From: an uncultured Prevotella sp.
GTDB lineage: Bacteria; Bacteroidota; Bacteroidia; Bacteroidales; Bacteroidaceae
Length of the DNA stretch: 10,201 nucleotides
Direction: 5' to 3'
Assembly: GCA_900548745.1 (NCBI GenBank)
Contig: URLQ01000106.1
Coordinates: forward strand, 1-10,201
Below the pieces are notes generated by a model. That model was not told the DNA's origin, did no database searches, and worked only from the letters and a program-made list of their open reading frames with translations. Shown here piece by piece: positions 1-6,131 of this stretch; within the stretch, counting starts at the first letter, position 1, and each line of letters starts with the position of its first letter. The position numbers and the translations under genes were made by a program.

Positions 1-65
1 TTTTATTTATTATCAGAGTGTTACATGATAAAATGACAGAATGACAAATAAAAAATATTTTTTAC

Positions 66-98
66 GCGAGGATTATTCATAGTAATAATCTCCCGCAG
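66..98. repeat. Hairpin at the left edge of the repeat mosaic
   Basis: The arms GATTATT (71-77) and AATAATC (84-90) pair around a six-base loop, and flanking GCG/CGC bases extend the stem with a bulge. A perfect 14-bp AT palindrome (six A, TA, six T) lies just to the left at 50-63. Neither side has a convincing T-tract directly after the stem, so I read this as repeat-associated structure and not as a terminator for the phosphatase gene more than 400 bases away. Confidence 0.4.
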
Positions 99-460
99 AT
101 TACGCGGATGAACACAGATGATTTTCTCTGAGGATATGGAGATAAGTATTCTGCACACGGATGTTATTTTTGAACACGAATAAACCGAATCGAATTGTTC
201 CGTGCGGACGACACTTCCATCCATCTGCAAGTAACTGTTGCTACTGCAACAGAAAATCTGTGAAAATCTGTGCAATCTGTGGGAGTATAAATCTAAAGAG
301 ATATTTCCTAAAGAATATCATTCCCACGGATGAAATCGTCCCCACGGATGAATTAAGCTCCCACAGATTACACACACAGATTATTTTCCATGCGGAGGAA
401 CACGGATTATTTCGAACACGAATAAATCGAATCGAACGAATTTTCCATCCGGATCACATC
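92..460. repeat. Mosaic of short interspersed direct and inverted repeats
   Basis: This non-coding stretch is built from variants of a few words. CACAGAT, CACGGATG and CCCACGGATG recur at about 103-118, 154-162, 323-351 and 361-410. A block at 252-285 (three tandem AATCTGTG-like words ending GTGGGAG) is matched by its near reverse complement at 358-388 (starting CTCCCACAGATTAC), so the region could fold into a large imperfect hairpin. A direct repeat flanks this: GAACACGAATAAAYCGAATC begins at 172 and again at 414. I recall similar CACGGATTACACGG-type words being scattered between genes in Bacteroidales genomes, but I cannot check copy number here. The long open frame across it (161-649, plus) has the low-complexity look of translated repeats and is not called. 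It could be a dispersed non-autonomous element or decayed copies of one. Confidence 0.7.
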
Positions 461-481
461 TATGCTCGTTTATACTATACG

Positions 482-506
482 GCTTGTTTGAGTATGTTAA
501 ACAGGC
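482..506 (-). terminator. Weak candidate terminator after the PAP2 gene
   Basis: GCTTGTTT (482-489) pairs with AAACAGGC (499-506) around a nine-base loop, 13 bases past the stop codon of the phosphatase gene. In the minus direction it is followed by GTATAGT and not a T-run, so intrinsic termination would be weak. It could instead protect the 3' end of the mRNA. Confidence 0.3.
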
Positions 507-519
507 TTTATAGCTGCCG

Positions 520-1140
520 TTATAGTTTTATTACCATGGCAAGTCCGTCGGGAGCAACACCGATTTGTATCTTCTGTTCCTCTTCGATGGTGTTGCCATC
601 GGCATCCTTCTTTTTGCACTTTGCGGTGATTTTGTCCACTATCCAATAGCTTGCCTGTGCGGAGAGGAAACCGATGGCGGCTCCTGTGGCAACATCCTCC
701 CAATGGTGACGGTTTCGTCTGACGCGGTCCACGGCGGTTATCGTGGCCACGGCATATCCCGCCACGCTGATCCACGGACTGGTCTTGCCGAACTCCTTGT
801 GCAGCACGGTGGCTCCGCTGAAGGCTATTGCCGTATGTCCGGAGGGGAACGACCTGTTGTCGGTGCCGTCGGGACGCATCTTGTGGATGGAATGTTTCAG
901 TAGATAGGTGGTGCCGGAACAGAGTATGAATGATGCTCCGGATTTGTATAGCCGCTGTCCCCACGAGCTGCGGCATTTCACTCCTGCCGCCTTGAGCAGG
1001 AAAGATGCTGCCATGGGGGTGTACTGCAGCACGTCGTCGATGCCGTCGCCGTGGTAGCGTTTGTAGTTTGTTGATGCCTGTCCGAATGAGCTTATGCTCA
1101 TCGCTATACCTATTAATAATGCAATTATTCTTGTCTCCAT
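520..1140 (-). CDS. PAP2-family (type 2 phosphatidic acid phosphatase) membrane-associated phosphatase
   Basis: A 206-residue protein with the complete three-part PAP2/acid phosphatase signature: K82-x6-R89-P90, then P99-S100-G101-H102 (FPSGHT), then R139-x5-H145-x3-D149. In this family the two histidines and the Asp/Arg set carry out phosphoester hydrolysis through a phosphohistidine intermediate. Typical substrates are lipid phosphates or undecaprenyl pyrophosphate, but the sequence does not fix which. Residues 1-20 (basic start, hydrophobic IALLIGIAMSISSFG, then Q) form a signal peptide or anchor. Three or four short hydrophobic stretches follow (about 44-54, 68-82, 122-137, 150-169), fewer than in a classical six-helix PAP2, so it may be periplasmic and loosely membrane-bound. 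The tail (172-206) is charged and polar. I chose the ATG at 1140 because it begins the signal peptide; the in-frame TTG at 1158 lies inside the promoter. It is a single gene, divergent from the small gene at 1413. Confidence 0.9.
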   Translation of the reverse strand: METRIIALLIGIAMSISSFGQASTNYKRYHGDGIDDVLQYTPMAASFLLKAAGVKCRSSWGQRLYKSGASFILCSGTTYLLKHSIHKMRPDGTDNRSFPSGHTAIAFSGATVLHKEFGKTSPWISVAGYAVATITAVDRVRRNRHHWEDVATGAAIGFLSAQASYWIVDKITAKCKKKDADGNTIEEEQKIQIGVAPDGLAMVIKL

Positions 1141-1144
1141 GCTG

Positions 1145-1175
1145 CAAAGGTAATGCAAAGATGGTGTAATACAAA
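1145..1175 (-). promoter_or_regulatory. Bacteroidota-type promoter of the PAP2 gene
   Basis: Read on the minus strand there is TTTG (1175-1172), 19 bases, then TACCTTTG (1152-1145), a full match to the TTTG-N19-21-TAnnTTTG consensus of the Bacteroidota housekeeping sigma factor. The -7 box ends only four bases before the ATG at 1140, so transcription should begin at or next to the start codon. Confidence 0.7.
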
Positions 1176-1369
1176 ATGAATGGGTAAGACTTTTGTTTTT
1201 ATTGCCGTTACGTAGGCTATCTTGTTGATAATGTGTCGCTTTATCTTTATATCTTCTTCTTTATGAAAGTATTGTGTATATATATTCAAGAAATGCGTAA
1301 TGATTGTTATATTTGTGTTAAAACGACAAAATAATTCTAACGATGGTTACGGTTTAAAATAAAAATGCC

Positions 1370-1377
1370 TATATTTG
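1370..1377 (+). promoter_or_regulatory. Candidate -7 box of the small gene at 1413
   Basis: TATATTTG is an exact TAnnTTTG match placed 35 bases before the ATG at 1413, giving a short leader. The -33 box is poor (GGTTAC near 1345-1350 lies at the right distance). A second TATATTTG occurs at 1308-1315 without a -33 partner. The rest of the 272-base divergent gap (1141-1412) is AT-rich and shows nothing else I can name. Confidence 0.45.
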
Positions 1378-1412
1378 TAATATCTTATAATCTATCTAAA
1401 TTCTTTATCACT

Positions 1413-1697
1413 ATGGCAACTTCAGATTTTATAAAGAAAGCAATCCGTCAGTTGGACGAGTACATGATTTGTTCCGGAAAGGACGAGATCAACGAAATGG
1501 AGGCAAATCGCGAATTGGCAAAGGCTGGGATGCTTGAAGACGAGACTTCGCATCCGGGCAGACCGTTGCGGGAATTGCTTAACAAGTTGCGCGACTCCAA
1601 TCTCCTTCCGCAGAATATATGTCAGCGATATGGGGCGTGGAAGATAAGGATTTCAAGCACCGTGGCTCGGAAGCCGACCGTGGTATGCGTCTTCTGA
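1413..1697 (+). CDS. Small conserved-looking protein of unknown function
   Basis: A 94-residue soluble protein with no signal peptide or membrane segment. The N-terminal half is predicted helical and acidic (MATSDFIKKAIRQLDEY, then NEMEANRELAKAGML). The centre carries a compact motif, HPGRPLRELLNKLRD followed by NLLPQNICQRYGAWKI, which looks like a small helical plus strand module. I have a feeling of having seen the PLR-LL-LR-LLPQNI pattern in other short Bacteroidales proteins, but cannot name a family. The frame is open from an ATG at 1365, but that codon lies within five bases of the -7 box, so I chose the ATG at 1413. The last 15 residues (SSTVARKPTVVCVF) are less regular than the rest. 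Flanking promoter and terminator signals suggest a single-gene unit. Function unknown; regulator, antitoxin-like and phage-derived proteins are all possible. Confidence 0.7.
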   Translation: MATSDFIKKAIRQLDEYMICSGKDEINEMEANRELAKAGMLEDETSHPGRPLRELLNKLRDSNLLPQNICQRYGAWKIRISSTVARKPTVVCVF

Positions 1698-1756
1698 GAT
1701 ATAAAACACTAATTAGTACCTGAGATAATTATTTTTTGTTGCGATGTTAAAGGTTG

Positions 1757-1800
1757 TGCGTCCGGAATGGTGCTTGGGGCATCGTTTTGGACGCATTTTT
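1757..1800 (+). terminator. Intrinsic terminator after the small gene
   Basis: TGCGTCC (1757-1763) pairs with GGACGCA (1789-1795), followed directly by five T (1796-1800). Inside, TGGTGC and GCATCG can extend the stem with wobble pairs. It lies 60 bases past the stop codon of the 94-residue protein and before the OmpA leader. Confidence 0.55.
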
Positions 1801-1911
1801 GGTTAATATACAATAACTTGCGACTTTTCAGGTTAAAATGTTTTAAGCGGAGTTTACTATTTGGCTGTTTAAGCGTCTTTATTAATAACTTCGTGGACGA
1901 AATAGAGTGGT

Positions 1912-1948
1912 TCGGCTACCGGGGCAATGCTTCTGCCAATGGTGCCGA
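1912..1948 (+). promoter_or_regulatory. Structured 5' leader hairpin of the OmpA-family gene
   Basis: Three paired blocks nest neatly: TCGGC (1912-1916) with GCCGA (1944-1948), ACC (1918-1920) with GGT (1941-1943), and GGCA (1923-1926) with TGCC (1934-1937), closing a seven-base loop. No T-run follows, so it is not a terminator. It ends 46 bases before the ATG. An AGGAA sits near 1981-1985 ahead of the start. I found no convincing promoter for this gene; a TACTATTTGG resembling a -7 box is at 1855-1864. The remainder of 1801-1994 shows nothing further. Confidence 0.5.
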
Positions 1949-1994
1949 CAGTAAATAATACAGAATAATAAATAAAAGAAAGGAATATTAGATC

Positions 1995-2846
1995 ATGAAC
2001 AAGAAGTTTTTTATGATGGCAGTCGCTGCAGGCTGTCTTGTGTTCGGTAGCTGTGCAAGCAAGAAAGACTTGGAGAACTGCCAGAATGAGAATAAGGAGC
2101 TTACCCGCAACTATCAGGACTCCAAGGAGCAGCTTGCTGCAAGCAAGGCTCGCGTATCGAGTCTTGAAGACCAGCTGGCGCAGGCAAAGAAAGACTATGC
2201 TGCCCTGCAAGGCTCGCTCGACAAGAGCTTGGCTAATGCCGGACAGAACAATATCAGCATCGAGAAGCTGGTTGACCAGATTAACGAGTCGAACCAGTAT
2301 ATCCGCCACCTGGTGGAGGTGAAGAGCAAGAGCGACTCGCTGAACATGGTGCTGACGAACAACCTTACACGCTCCCTGAGCAAGGAGGAGATGAAGGAAG
2401 TGGACGTGCAGGTATTGAAGGGCGTGGTTTACATCTCGCTTGCCGACAACATGCTCTACAAGAGCGGTAGCTACGAGATTAACGACCGTGCTGCGGAGAC
2501 ACTGAGCAAGATCGCAAAGATTATCAAGGACTATAAGGACTATGATGTGCTCATCGAGGGTAACACCGATAATGTGCCGGTTAATGCAAGTGCTGCTTCG
2601 ATGAAGAACATCCGCAACAACTGGGACCTCTCTTGTCTGCGTGCGTCAAGCGTTGTTCAGGCTCTGCAGAACGAATATGGTGTAGATCCTAAGCGTCTGA
2701 CTGCCGGTGGACGTGGTGAATATAATCCTATCACCAACAACAATTCTGATGTGGCTAAGCAGCGCAACCGCCGCACTCAGATTATCATCACTCCTAAGCT
2801 CGACCAGTTCATGGACCTGATTGACAAGGCTCCGGAGGAGAAATAA
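1995..2846 (+). CDS. OmpA-family peptidoglycan-binding outer-membrane lipoprotein
   Basis: A 283-residue protein. Residues 1-20 form a lipoprotein signal ending in FGSC, so C20 is the predicted lipidation site. The next residues, ASKK, do not give an acidic surface-export signal, so the protein probably stays on the periplasmic face of the outer membrane. Residues about 25-118 are a long charged heptad-rich coiled coil. Residues about 138-268 are an OmpA C-terminal domain: VVYISLADNMLYKSGS, then EGNTDNVPV, NWDLSCLRASSVV, RLTAGGRGEYNP and NRRTQIII. By analogy with OmpA, D192 and R216 are the residues that grip diaminopimelate in the cell wall. The usual GHTD is GNTD here, a variation I believe is common in this phylum. 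The likely role is tethering the outer membrane to peptidoglycan. It is flanked by a terminator on each side and so appears monocistronic. Confidence 0.95.
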   Translation: MNKKFFMMAVAAGCLVFGSCASKKDLENCQNENKELTRNYQDSKEQLAASKARVSSLEDQLAQAKKDYAALQGSLDKSLANAGQNNISIEKLVDQINESNQYIRHLVEVKSKSDSLNMVLTNNLTRSLSKEEMKEVDVQVLKGVVYISLADNMLYKSGSYEINDRAAETLSKIAKIIKDYKDYDVLIEGNTDNVPVNASAASMKNIRNNWDLSCLRASSVVQALQNEYGVDPKRLTAGGRGEYNPITNNNSDVAKQRNRRTQIIITPKLDQFMDLIDKAPEEK

Positions 2847-2876
2847 GGAAATTACATTTTAAAGGTAAATAATGCC

Positions 2877-2925
2877 AAGCCTTACATGGACTTCTATATT
2901 CGGGAAGTCTTTGTAAGGCTTTTTC
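2877..2925 (+). terminator. Strong intrinsic terminator of the OmpA-family gene
   Basis: AAGCCTTACA (2877-2886) pairs with TGTAAGGCTT (2912-2921), the stem continues as GACTTC (2889-2894) with GAAGTC (2904-2909) across a small internal loop, and a T-rich run follows (2920-2924). It lies 30 bases past the stop codon. Confidence 0.85.
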
Positions 2926-2931
2926 TTTGCC

Positions 2932-3030
2932 AACAATTGCGTATTTTCGGATGTTTTCACTAAAAACAATTGCGTATTTTCGGATGTTTTGGGTAAAAAC
3001 ATTTGCGTAACAGAGGATATTTATATATAT
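2932..3030 (+). repeat. Three 33-bp tandem repeat units ahead of the AAA ATPase gene
   Basis: Units begin at 2932, 2965 and 2998, exactly 33 bases apart. Units 1 and 2 share an identical 26-base core starting AACAATTGCGTATTTTCGGA, differ in three bases (CAC versus GGG), then share TAAA. Unit 3 keeps AACA-TTGCGTA with one change (ATTGCG to TTTGCG) and then diverges into the promoter. That single change creates the TTTG of the -33 box. The spacing is about three helical turns, so the units would present their cores on roughly the same DNA face, as expected for an operator or iteron array. There are no spacers, so this is not CRISPR. Confidence 0.85.
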
Positions 3031-3033
3031 TTG
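3002..3033 (+). promoter_or_regulatory. Promoter of the AAA/DUF4143 ATPase gene
   Basis: TTTG (3002-3005), 20 bases, then TATATTTG (3026-3033): a full match to the Bacteroidota consensus. The expected start near 3038-3040 gives a leader of about 45 bases. The -33 box lies inside the third tandem repeat unit, so anything binding the repeats would be placed to control this promoter. Confidence 0.7.
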
Positions 3034-3083
3034 CAACCGCAAAAACGCTGTAAGATATTGTAAATCACCTTATAATAAGTAAA

Positions 3084-4421
3084 ATGAAGATGAATAGAAT
3101 ATTCAAACGAAAATTATATGACAGACTGCTCCAGTGGAAGACCCAAAGAAACGGTAAGACTGCAATTCTTATTGAAGGGGCAAGACGTGTGGGCAAGTCT
3201 ACTTTGGTATGCGAGTTTGCCGAAAAAGAATATTCGTCATATATATTGGTTGACTTCAACAGAGCCTCAAAACAAGTAACAGAGCTTTTTGACGACCTGA
3301 TGAATCTTGATTTCATATTCATGCAGTTGCAGACTATATATAATGTAGTATTGGAGAAGCGTCGTTCTGTAATAGTCTTTGACGAAGTCCAGAAATGCCC
3401 TAAAGCAAGGCAGGCAATAAAATATCTCGTTGCCGACGGCAGGTATGATTATATCGAGACCGGTTCGTTGATTAGTATAAAAAGAAATACCAAGGATATA
3501 ACAATACCGAGCGAAGAGGAGCGCGTCACCCTCAATCCTATGGATTATGAGGAATTCCGCTGGGCATTGGGAGACAACGTATCCATCGGCCTTTTGAGAC
3601 AATATTTTGAGATGAGGCATCCATTGCTACAGGCTCATCAGACAAAGATCCGTGATCTACGCCTGTATATGCTCGTCGGCGGAATGCCTCAGGCTGTCAA
3701 CGAATATCTTGAAACCAATAATCTGAGCAGGGTTGATCTGGTGAAGCGCGACATAATACGCCTGTATCTTGATGATTTCCAAAAGCTTGATTCCACGGGA
3801 CGCATTGAAAGGATGTTTCTTGATATACCGGCCCAACTCGGAAAGAACAGCAACAGGTATAAGCCGTATTCCGCAATTGGAGATACAAACAACGAAAAGC
3901 TGATTTCCATGCTCAACAATCTTGAAGACAGTAAGACGGTAGTATTCTCATACCATTCCAATGAACCTAATATAGGCCTTTCGTTGCATCGCGACCCTTC
4001 AAAATACAAAATCTTCTGCTCTGATACCGGGCTGTTTATAACCTTGGCGTTTTGGGATAAAGATTTCACGGAAAACGTGATTTACCAGAAATTGCTCAGC
4101 GACAAGCTCAGTACAAATCTCGGATATGTATATGAAAATCTTGTGGCGCAGATGCTGACAGCTTCGGGGAACAAACTGTTTTACTATACTTGGAAGAAAG
4201 ATGACACTCATAGTTACGAAATAGATTTCCTGCTTTCACGAGGTTCTAAACTGTATCCAGTGGAGGTAAAGTCGTCTGGTTATAAGTCTCACACCTCCCT
4301 TGACATGTTTTGTGAGAAATACTCCCATGTAGTGGGCCAGCGGTATCTTGTATACACAAAGGATTTGCAGAAAGACGGCAATACAATCTGCCTCCCTGTG
4401 TACATGACACCATTTATATAG
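3084..4421 (+). CDS. AAA ATPase with C-terminal DUF4143 (PD-(D/E)xK-like) domain
   Basis: A 445-residue protein, the usual length for the AAA_14 plus DUF4143 family. Walker A is G32-A-R-R-V-G-K38-S-T (31-40), Walker B is SVIVFDEVQ (95-103, with D100 and E101), and a TGS sensor-like motif is at 126-128. GGMPQAV (199-205) is typical of the linker into DUF4143. The C-terminal part has E351 (ENLVAQML), E379-I-D381-F and E394-V-K396, the spacing expected of a PD-(D/E)xK nuclease fold, with the acidic residues and lysine all present. The biological role of this widespread family is not established; ATP-driven action on nucleic acid is an inference. It is transcribed alone, from its own promoter, with an unusual tandem repeat upstream. 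By eye the gene is AT-richer than its neighbours, which would fit horizontal acquisition. Starts at 3084 or 3090 are equally plausible; no clear ribosome binding site is visible. Confidence 0.93.
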   Translation: MKMNRIFKRKLYDRLLQWKTQRNGKTAILIEGARRVGKSTLVCEFAEKEYSSYILVDFNRASKQVTELFDDLMNLDFIFMQLQTIYNVVLEKRRSVIVFDEVQKCPKARQAIKYLVADGRYDYIETGSLISIKRNTKDITIPSEEERVTLNPMDYEEFRWALGDNVSIGLLRQYFEMRHPLLQAHQTKIRDLRLYMLVGGMPQAVNEYLETNNLSRVDLVKRDIIRLYLDDFQKLDSTGRIERMFLDIPAQLGKNSNRYKPYSAIGDTNNEKLISMLNNLEDSKTVVFSYHSNEPNIGLSLHRDPSKYKIFCSDTGLFITLAFWDKDFTENVIYQKLLSDKLSTNLGYVYENLVAQMLTASGNKLFYYTWKKDDTHSYEIDFLLSRGSKLYPVEVKSSGYKSHTSLDMFCEKYSHVVGQRYLVYTKDLQKDGNTICLPVYMTPFI

Positions 4422-4426
4422 AAAAC

Positions 4427-4480
4427 AACCACCGCCAACCCCTGCAAGTCATTCTCTTGCTTGCGGGATTGGCGGTGGTT
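4427..4480. terminator. Hairpin between convergent genes, probably a two-way terminator
   Basis: AACCACCGCCAA (4427-4438) is the exact complement of TTGGCGGTGGTT (4469-4480). Inside, CCC-TGCAAG and CTTGCGGG pair with one bulge. In the minus direction the stem is followed by GTTTTC, so it best terminates the endonuclease transcript ending at 4511. In the plus direction it lies five bases past the ATPase stop and is followed only by CCGTCTTGTCTT, a weaker tail. Confidence 0.75.
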
Positions 4481-4510
4481 CCGTCTTGTCTTATGTATGA
4501 AGCGTTTTCT

Positions 4511-6022
4511 TTATTTTGCCACTTTCCAGGTCTTTCCGCCCTGCTTCATAACCATGATGCCCCTGTAGGCAGCAGGGGCGGTAATGCGCTGTCCGTTGAT
4601 GGAATAGCATCCGTCGCTGGCATTGCCGTTGAAGAAGGAGCCGTCGCTTAGGGTGGCAGCACTGATGGAGGCTGTGTTCTTTATTCCCTTAATGTGGAGG
4701 TTCTTTATCTCCCATGTTCCGGCAGACTCGGTGTTTCCGGTGTAGTGGAACACAATCTGTATCTTCTTTCCTGCATAGTCGTTGAGTGGTATGTCGCCGG
4801 AGCCGTTGTATGTCCAGCTTGTTCCCTTCGGCCATTTTATCAGTCCGCTGTCAATGATTGATGTATTTCCGTCGCAGCGTATCTCAACAGAGAACTTGTC
4901 TTTTGGCGCAACATCGTTCATCTTGTTGGCGGCATGTTCGAAGCTCATCGTTACTTTTGCGTATCCCGAAAGGTCAATCTCCGGGGAAACGAGGCGTGCG
5001 TCGCCTTCCTGCATGCTTCCGAAGTAGCTTGAGCCTACCCATCCGTATTCGTTCTTCAGCTTCCATATCGTCTTGCCCTCAGGACAGGTCGTTGTCTCTG
5101 TGGTGAAGCCTCCGTCGTCTTGTGTGAACACATATTCCTTTATCGTTTCCTCTGACGGACCGATAGGCGTGTCGCTGCCGGAGTAGTTTTCCGAGCACTC
5201 GGTATGGGCTGGGTCGAAGGCGTAGTCGATACTGTCGCCCCATACATATTCCATAAGGTTAGGGAAATCGACATACGGGTTGCGGTTGCCCTGTATCTTG
5301 CTTACTGCGTTGTTGCGGGTAATCTCGAGCTGTGTCGGCTTGTCGGCTTTTGCCCAGCTGATAAAGAGTTCGTAAGCCCATTTCTGCAGGGTGGGGTAGT
5401 CGCCTTGCTGTAGGATCTGCAGTCCGGCACCGGTCCATTTAAGGTCTTTATAGCAGGTAGCCATATACATATATCCGCGTGCGAAGTCGCCTTTCCATTC
5501 GTCAGCCGGCTCCCAATAGTTCTTGCCGTCGCTGCCCTTGCCTACTTTTGTCGCTCCGTTGTCGGCGATGCTTGCGTTCACAACCTTTCCCATCGGGTAG
5601 TTGCTCTTGCTGCTGTTTATCTTGCTTTCGCAGGGCATCAGGTTGTAGAGGTCTTTATATGCCTGGTTTTCTGTCTTTCCCCACCAGCTTTTGGGGAAGG
5701 AGTGCTCGATGTTCATTCCTGCGCCTACGGCACCTTGGCTTGTGCTTTGTGGCCAGATGCTCTCTGGAGAGTAGCGGTCAATGAAGCGTCCGTCTTCTGT
5801 ACGGTCGGTTTGCCAGAATCCCCACCAGGTCTTTCCGTAGCCGGAACCGTAAGACAATACGTTGGCATCCTTGATGATGTTGTACACTGCATTTTTCAGT
5901 TCTGCCCCTTTCTTTCCTTTCAGCGAGTCGTAGTAGCCTTCTGGAATCTGGGCGGCAGATGTGATGTAGGCCCCTACCATGACAATGATAGTGGCAAATG
6001 CTCTAAGAGGTTTGTTTGTCAT
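4511..6022 (-). CDS. Secreted endonuclease I-family nuclease with C-terminal adhesin-like domain
   Basis: A 503-residue exported protein. Residues 1-24 form a signal peptide ending TSAAQ. Residues about 45-275 match the endonuclease I family, a His-Me finger nuclease that cuts DNA or RNA non-specifically outside the cytoplasm. The core is N104-I-E106-H107-S-F-P-K-S-W, where H107 is the expected general base, followed by D124-L-Y-N127-L-M-P and N136 with SN (140-141), the expected metal ligands. RGYMYMATCY (182-191) and NRNPYVDFPNLMEYVWG (246-262) are further family blocks. Residues about 297-447 resemble the jelly-roll choice-of-anchor J/MAM-like module seen at the end of secreted Bacteroidota enzymes. 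The last 30 residues (CYSINGQRIT, then RGIMVMKQGGKTWKVAK) resemble the short C-terminal segment common on exported proteins of this group, perhaps a sorting signal. A likely role is nutrient scavenging or degradation of extracellular DNA. It is separated by 109 bases from the lysozyme gene upstream and has its own promoter. Confidence 0.93.
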   Translation of the reverse strand: MTNKPLRAFATIIVMVGAYITSAAQIPEGYYDSLKGKKGAELKNAVYNIIKDANVLSYGSGYGKTWWGFWQTDRTEDGRFIDRYSPESIWPQSTSQGAVGAGMNIEHSFPKSWWGKTENQAYKDLYNLMPCESKINSSKSNYPMGKVVNASIADNGATKVGKGSDGKNYWEPADEWKGDFARGYMYMATCYKDLKWTGAGLQILQQGDYPTLQKWAYELFISWAKADKPTQLEITRNNAVSKIQGNRNPYVDFPNLMEYVWGDSIDYAFDPAHTECSENYSGSDTPIGPSEETIKEYVFTQDDGGFTTETTTCPEGKTIWKLKNEYGWVGSSYFGSMQEGDARLVSPEIDLSGYAKVTMSFEHAANKMNDVAPKDKFSVEIRCDGNTSIIDSGLIKWPKGTSWTYNGSGDIPLNDYAGKKIQIVFHYTGNTESAGTWEIKNLHIKGIKNTASISAATLSDGSFFNGNASDGCYSINGQRITAPAAYRGIMVMKQGGKTWKVAK

Positions 6023-6058
6023 ATTCTTTGTTATTATTGTTTATTCAGCGTTTGGGTG

Positions 6059-6066
6059 CAAAGTTA
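6059..6066 (-). promoter_or_regulatory. Candidate -7 box of the endonuclease gene
   Basis: Minus-strand TAACTTTG is an exact TAnnTTTG match 36 bases upstream of the ATG at 6022. No TTTG lies at the proper distance upstream, so the -33 contact would be weak. I see no terminator between the lysozyme gene and this point, so read-through from the upstream operon is possible. Confidence 0.5.
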
Positions 6067-6131
6067 CATAAAATAATGATGCACGGAAGTGGAGACGATG
6101 TTAAAACTGTATGAATTCATCTGCTGTCGTC

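Noticed and set aside
161..649. Open frame of 162 codons on the plus strand
   Set aside because: It runs through the repeat mosaic and then antisense through the PAP2 gene. The peptide is translated repeats plus a shadow, with no recognisable domain.
497..1174. 225-codon minus-strand frame overlapping the PAP2 gene
   Set aside because: It is an Arg/His-rich shadow frame. The other frame carries the complete three-part PAP2 signature.
1708..1717. ACTAATTAGT palindrome after the small gene
   Set aside because: A ten-base palindrome with no loop is a common chance event in AT-rich DNA. The terminator at 1757-1800 explains the gene end better.
1767..1958. 63-codon plus-strand frame before the OmpA gene
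   Set aside because: It covers the terminator and the leader hairpin and has no domain. It looks like chance in AT-rich DNA.
1869..2309. 146-codon minus-strand frame antisense to the OmpA gene
   Set aside because: It is the complement of the coiled-coil codons. Its apparent hydrophobic segments arise from antisense reading of charged codons.
2932..3030. Possible small CRISPR array
   Set aside because: The units are contiguous with a 33-base period and no spacers, and no cas gene is nearby.
2809..3042. 77-codon minus-strand frame across the terminator and 33-bp repeats
   Set aside because: It stays open because the 33-base period is a multiple of three. It overlaps a terminator, a promoter and the OmpA gene end, so it is not a gene.
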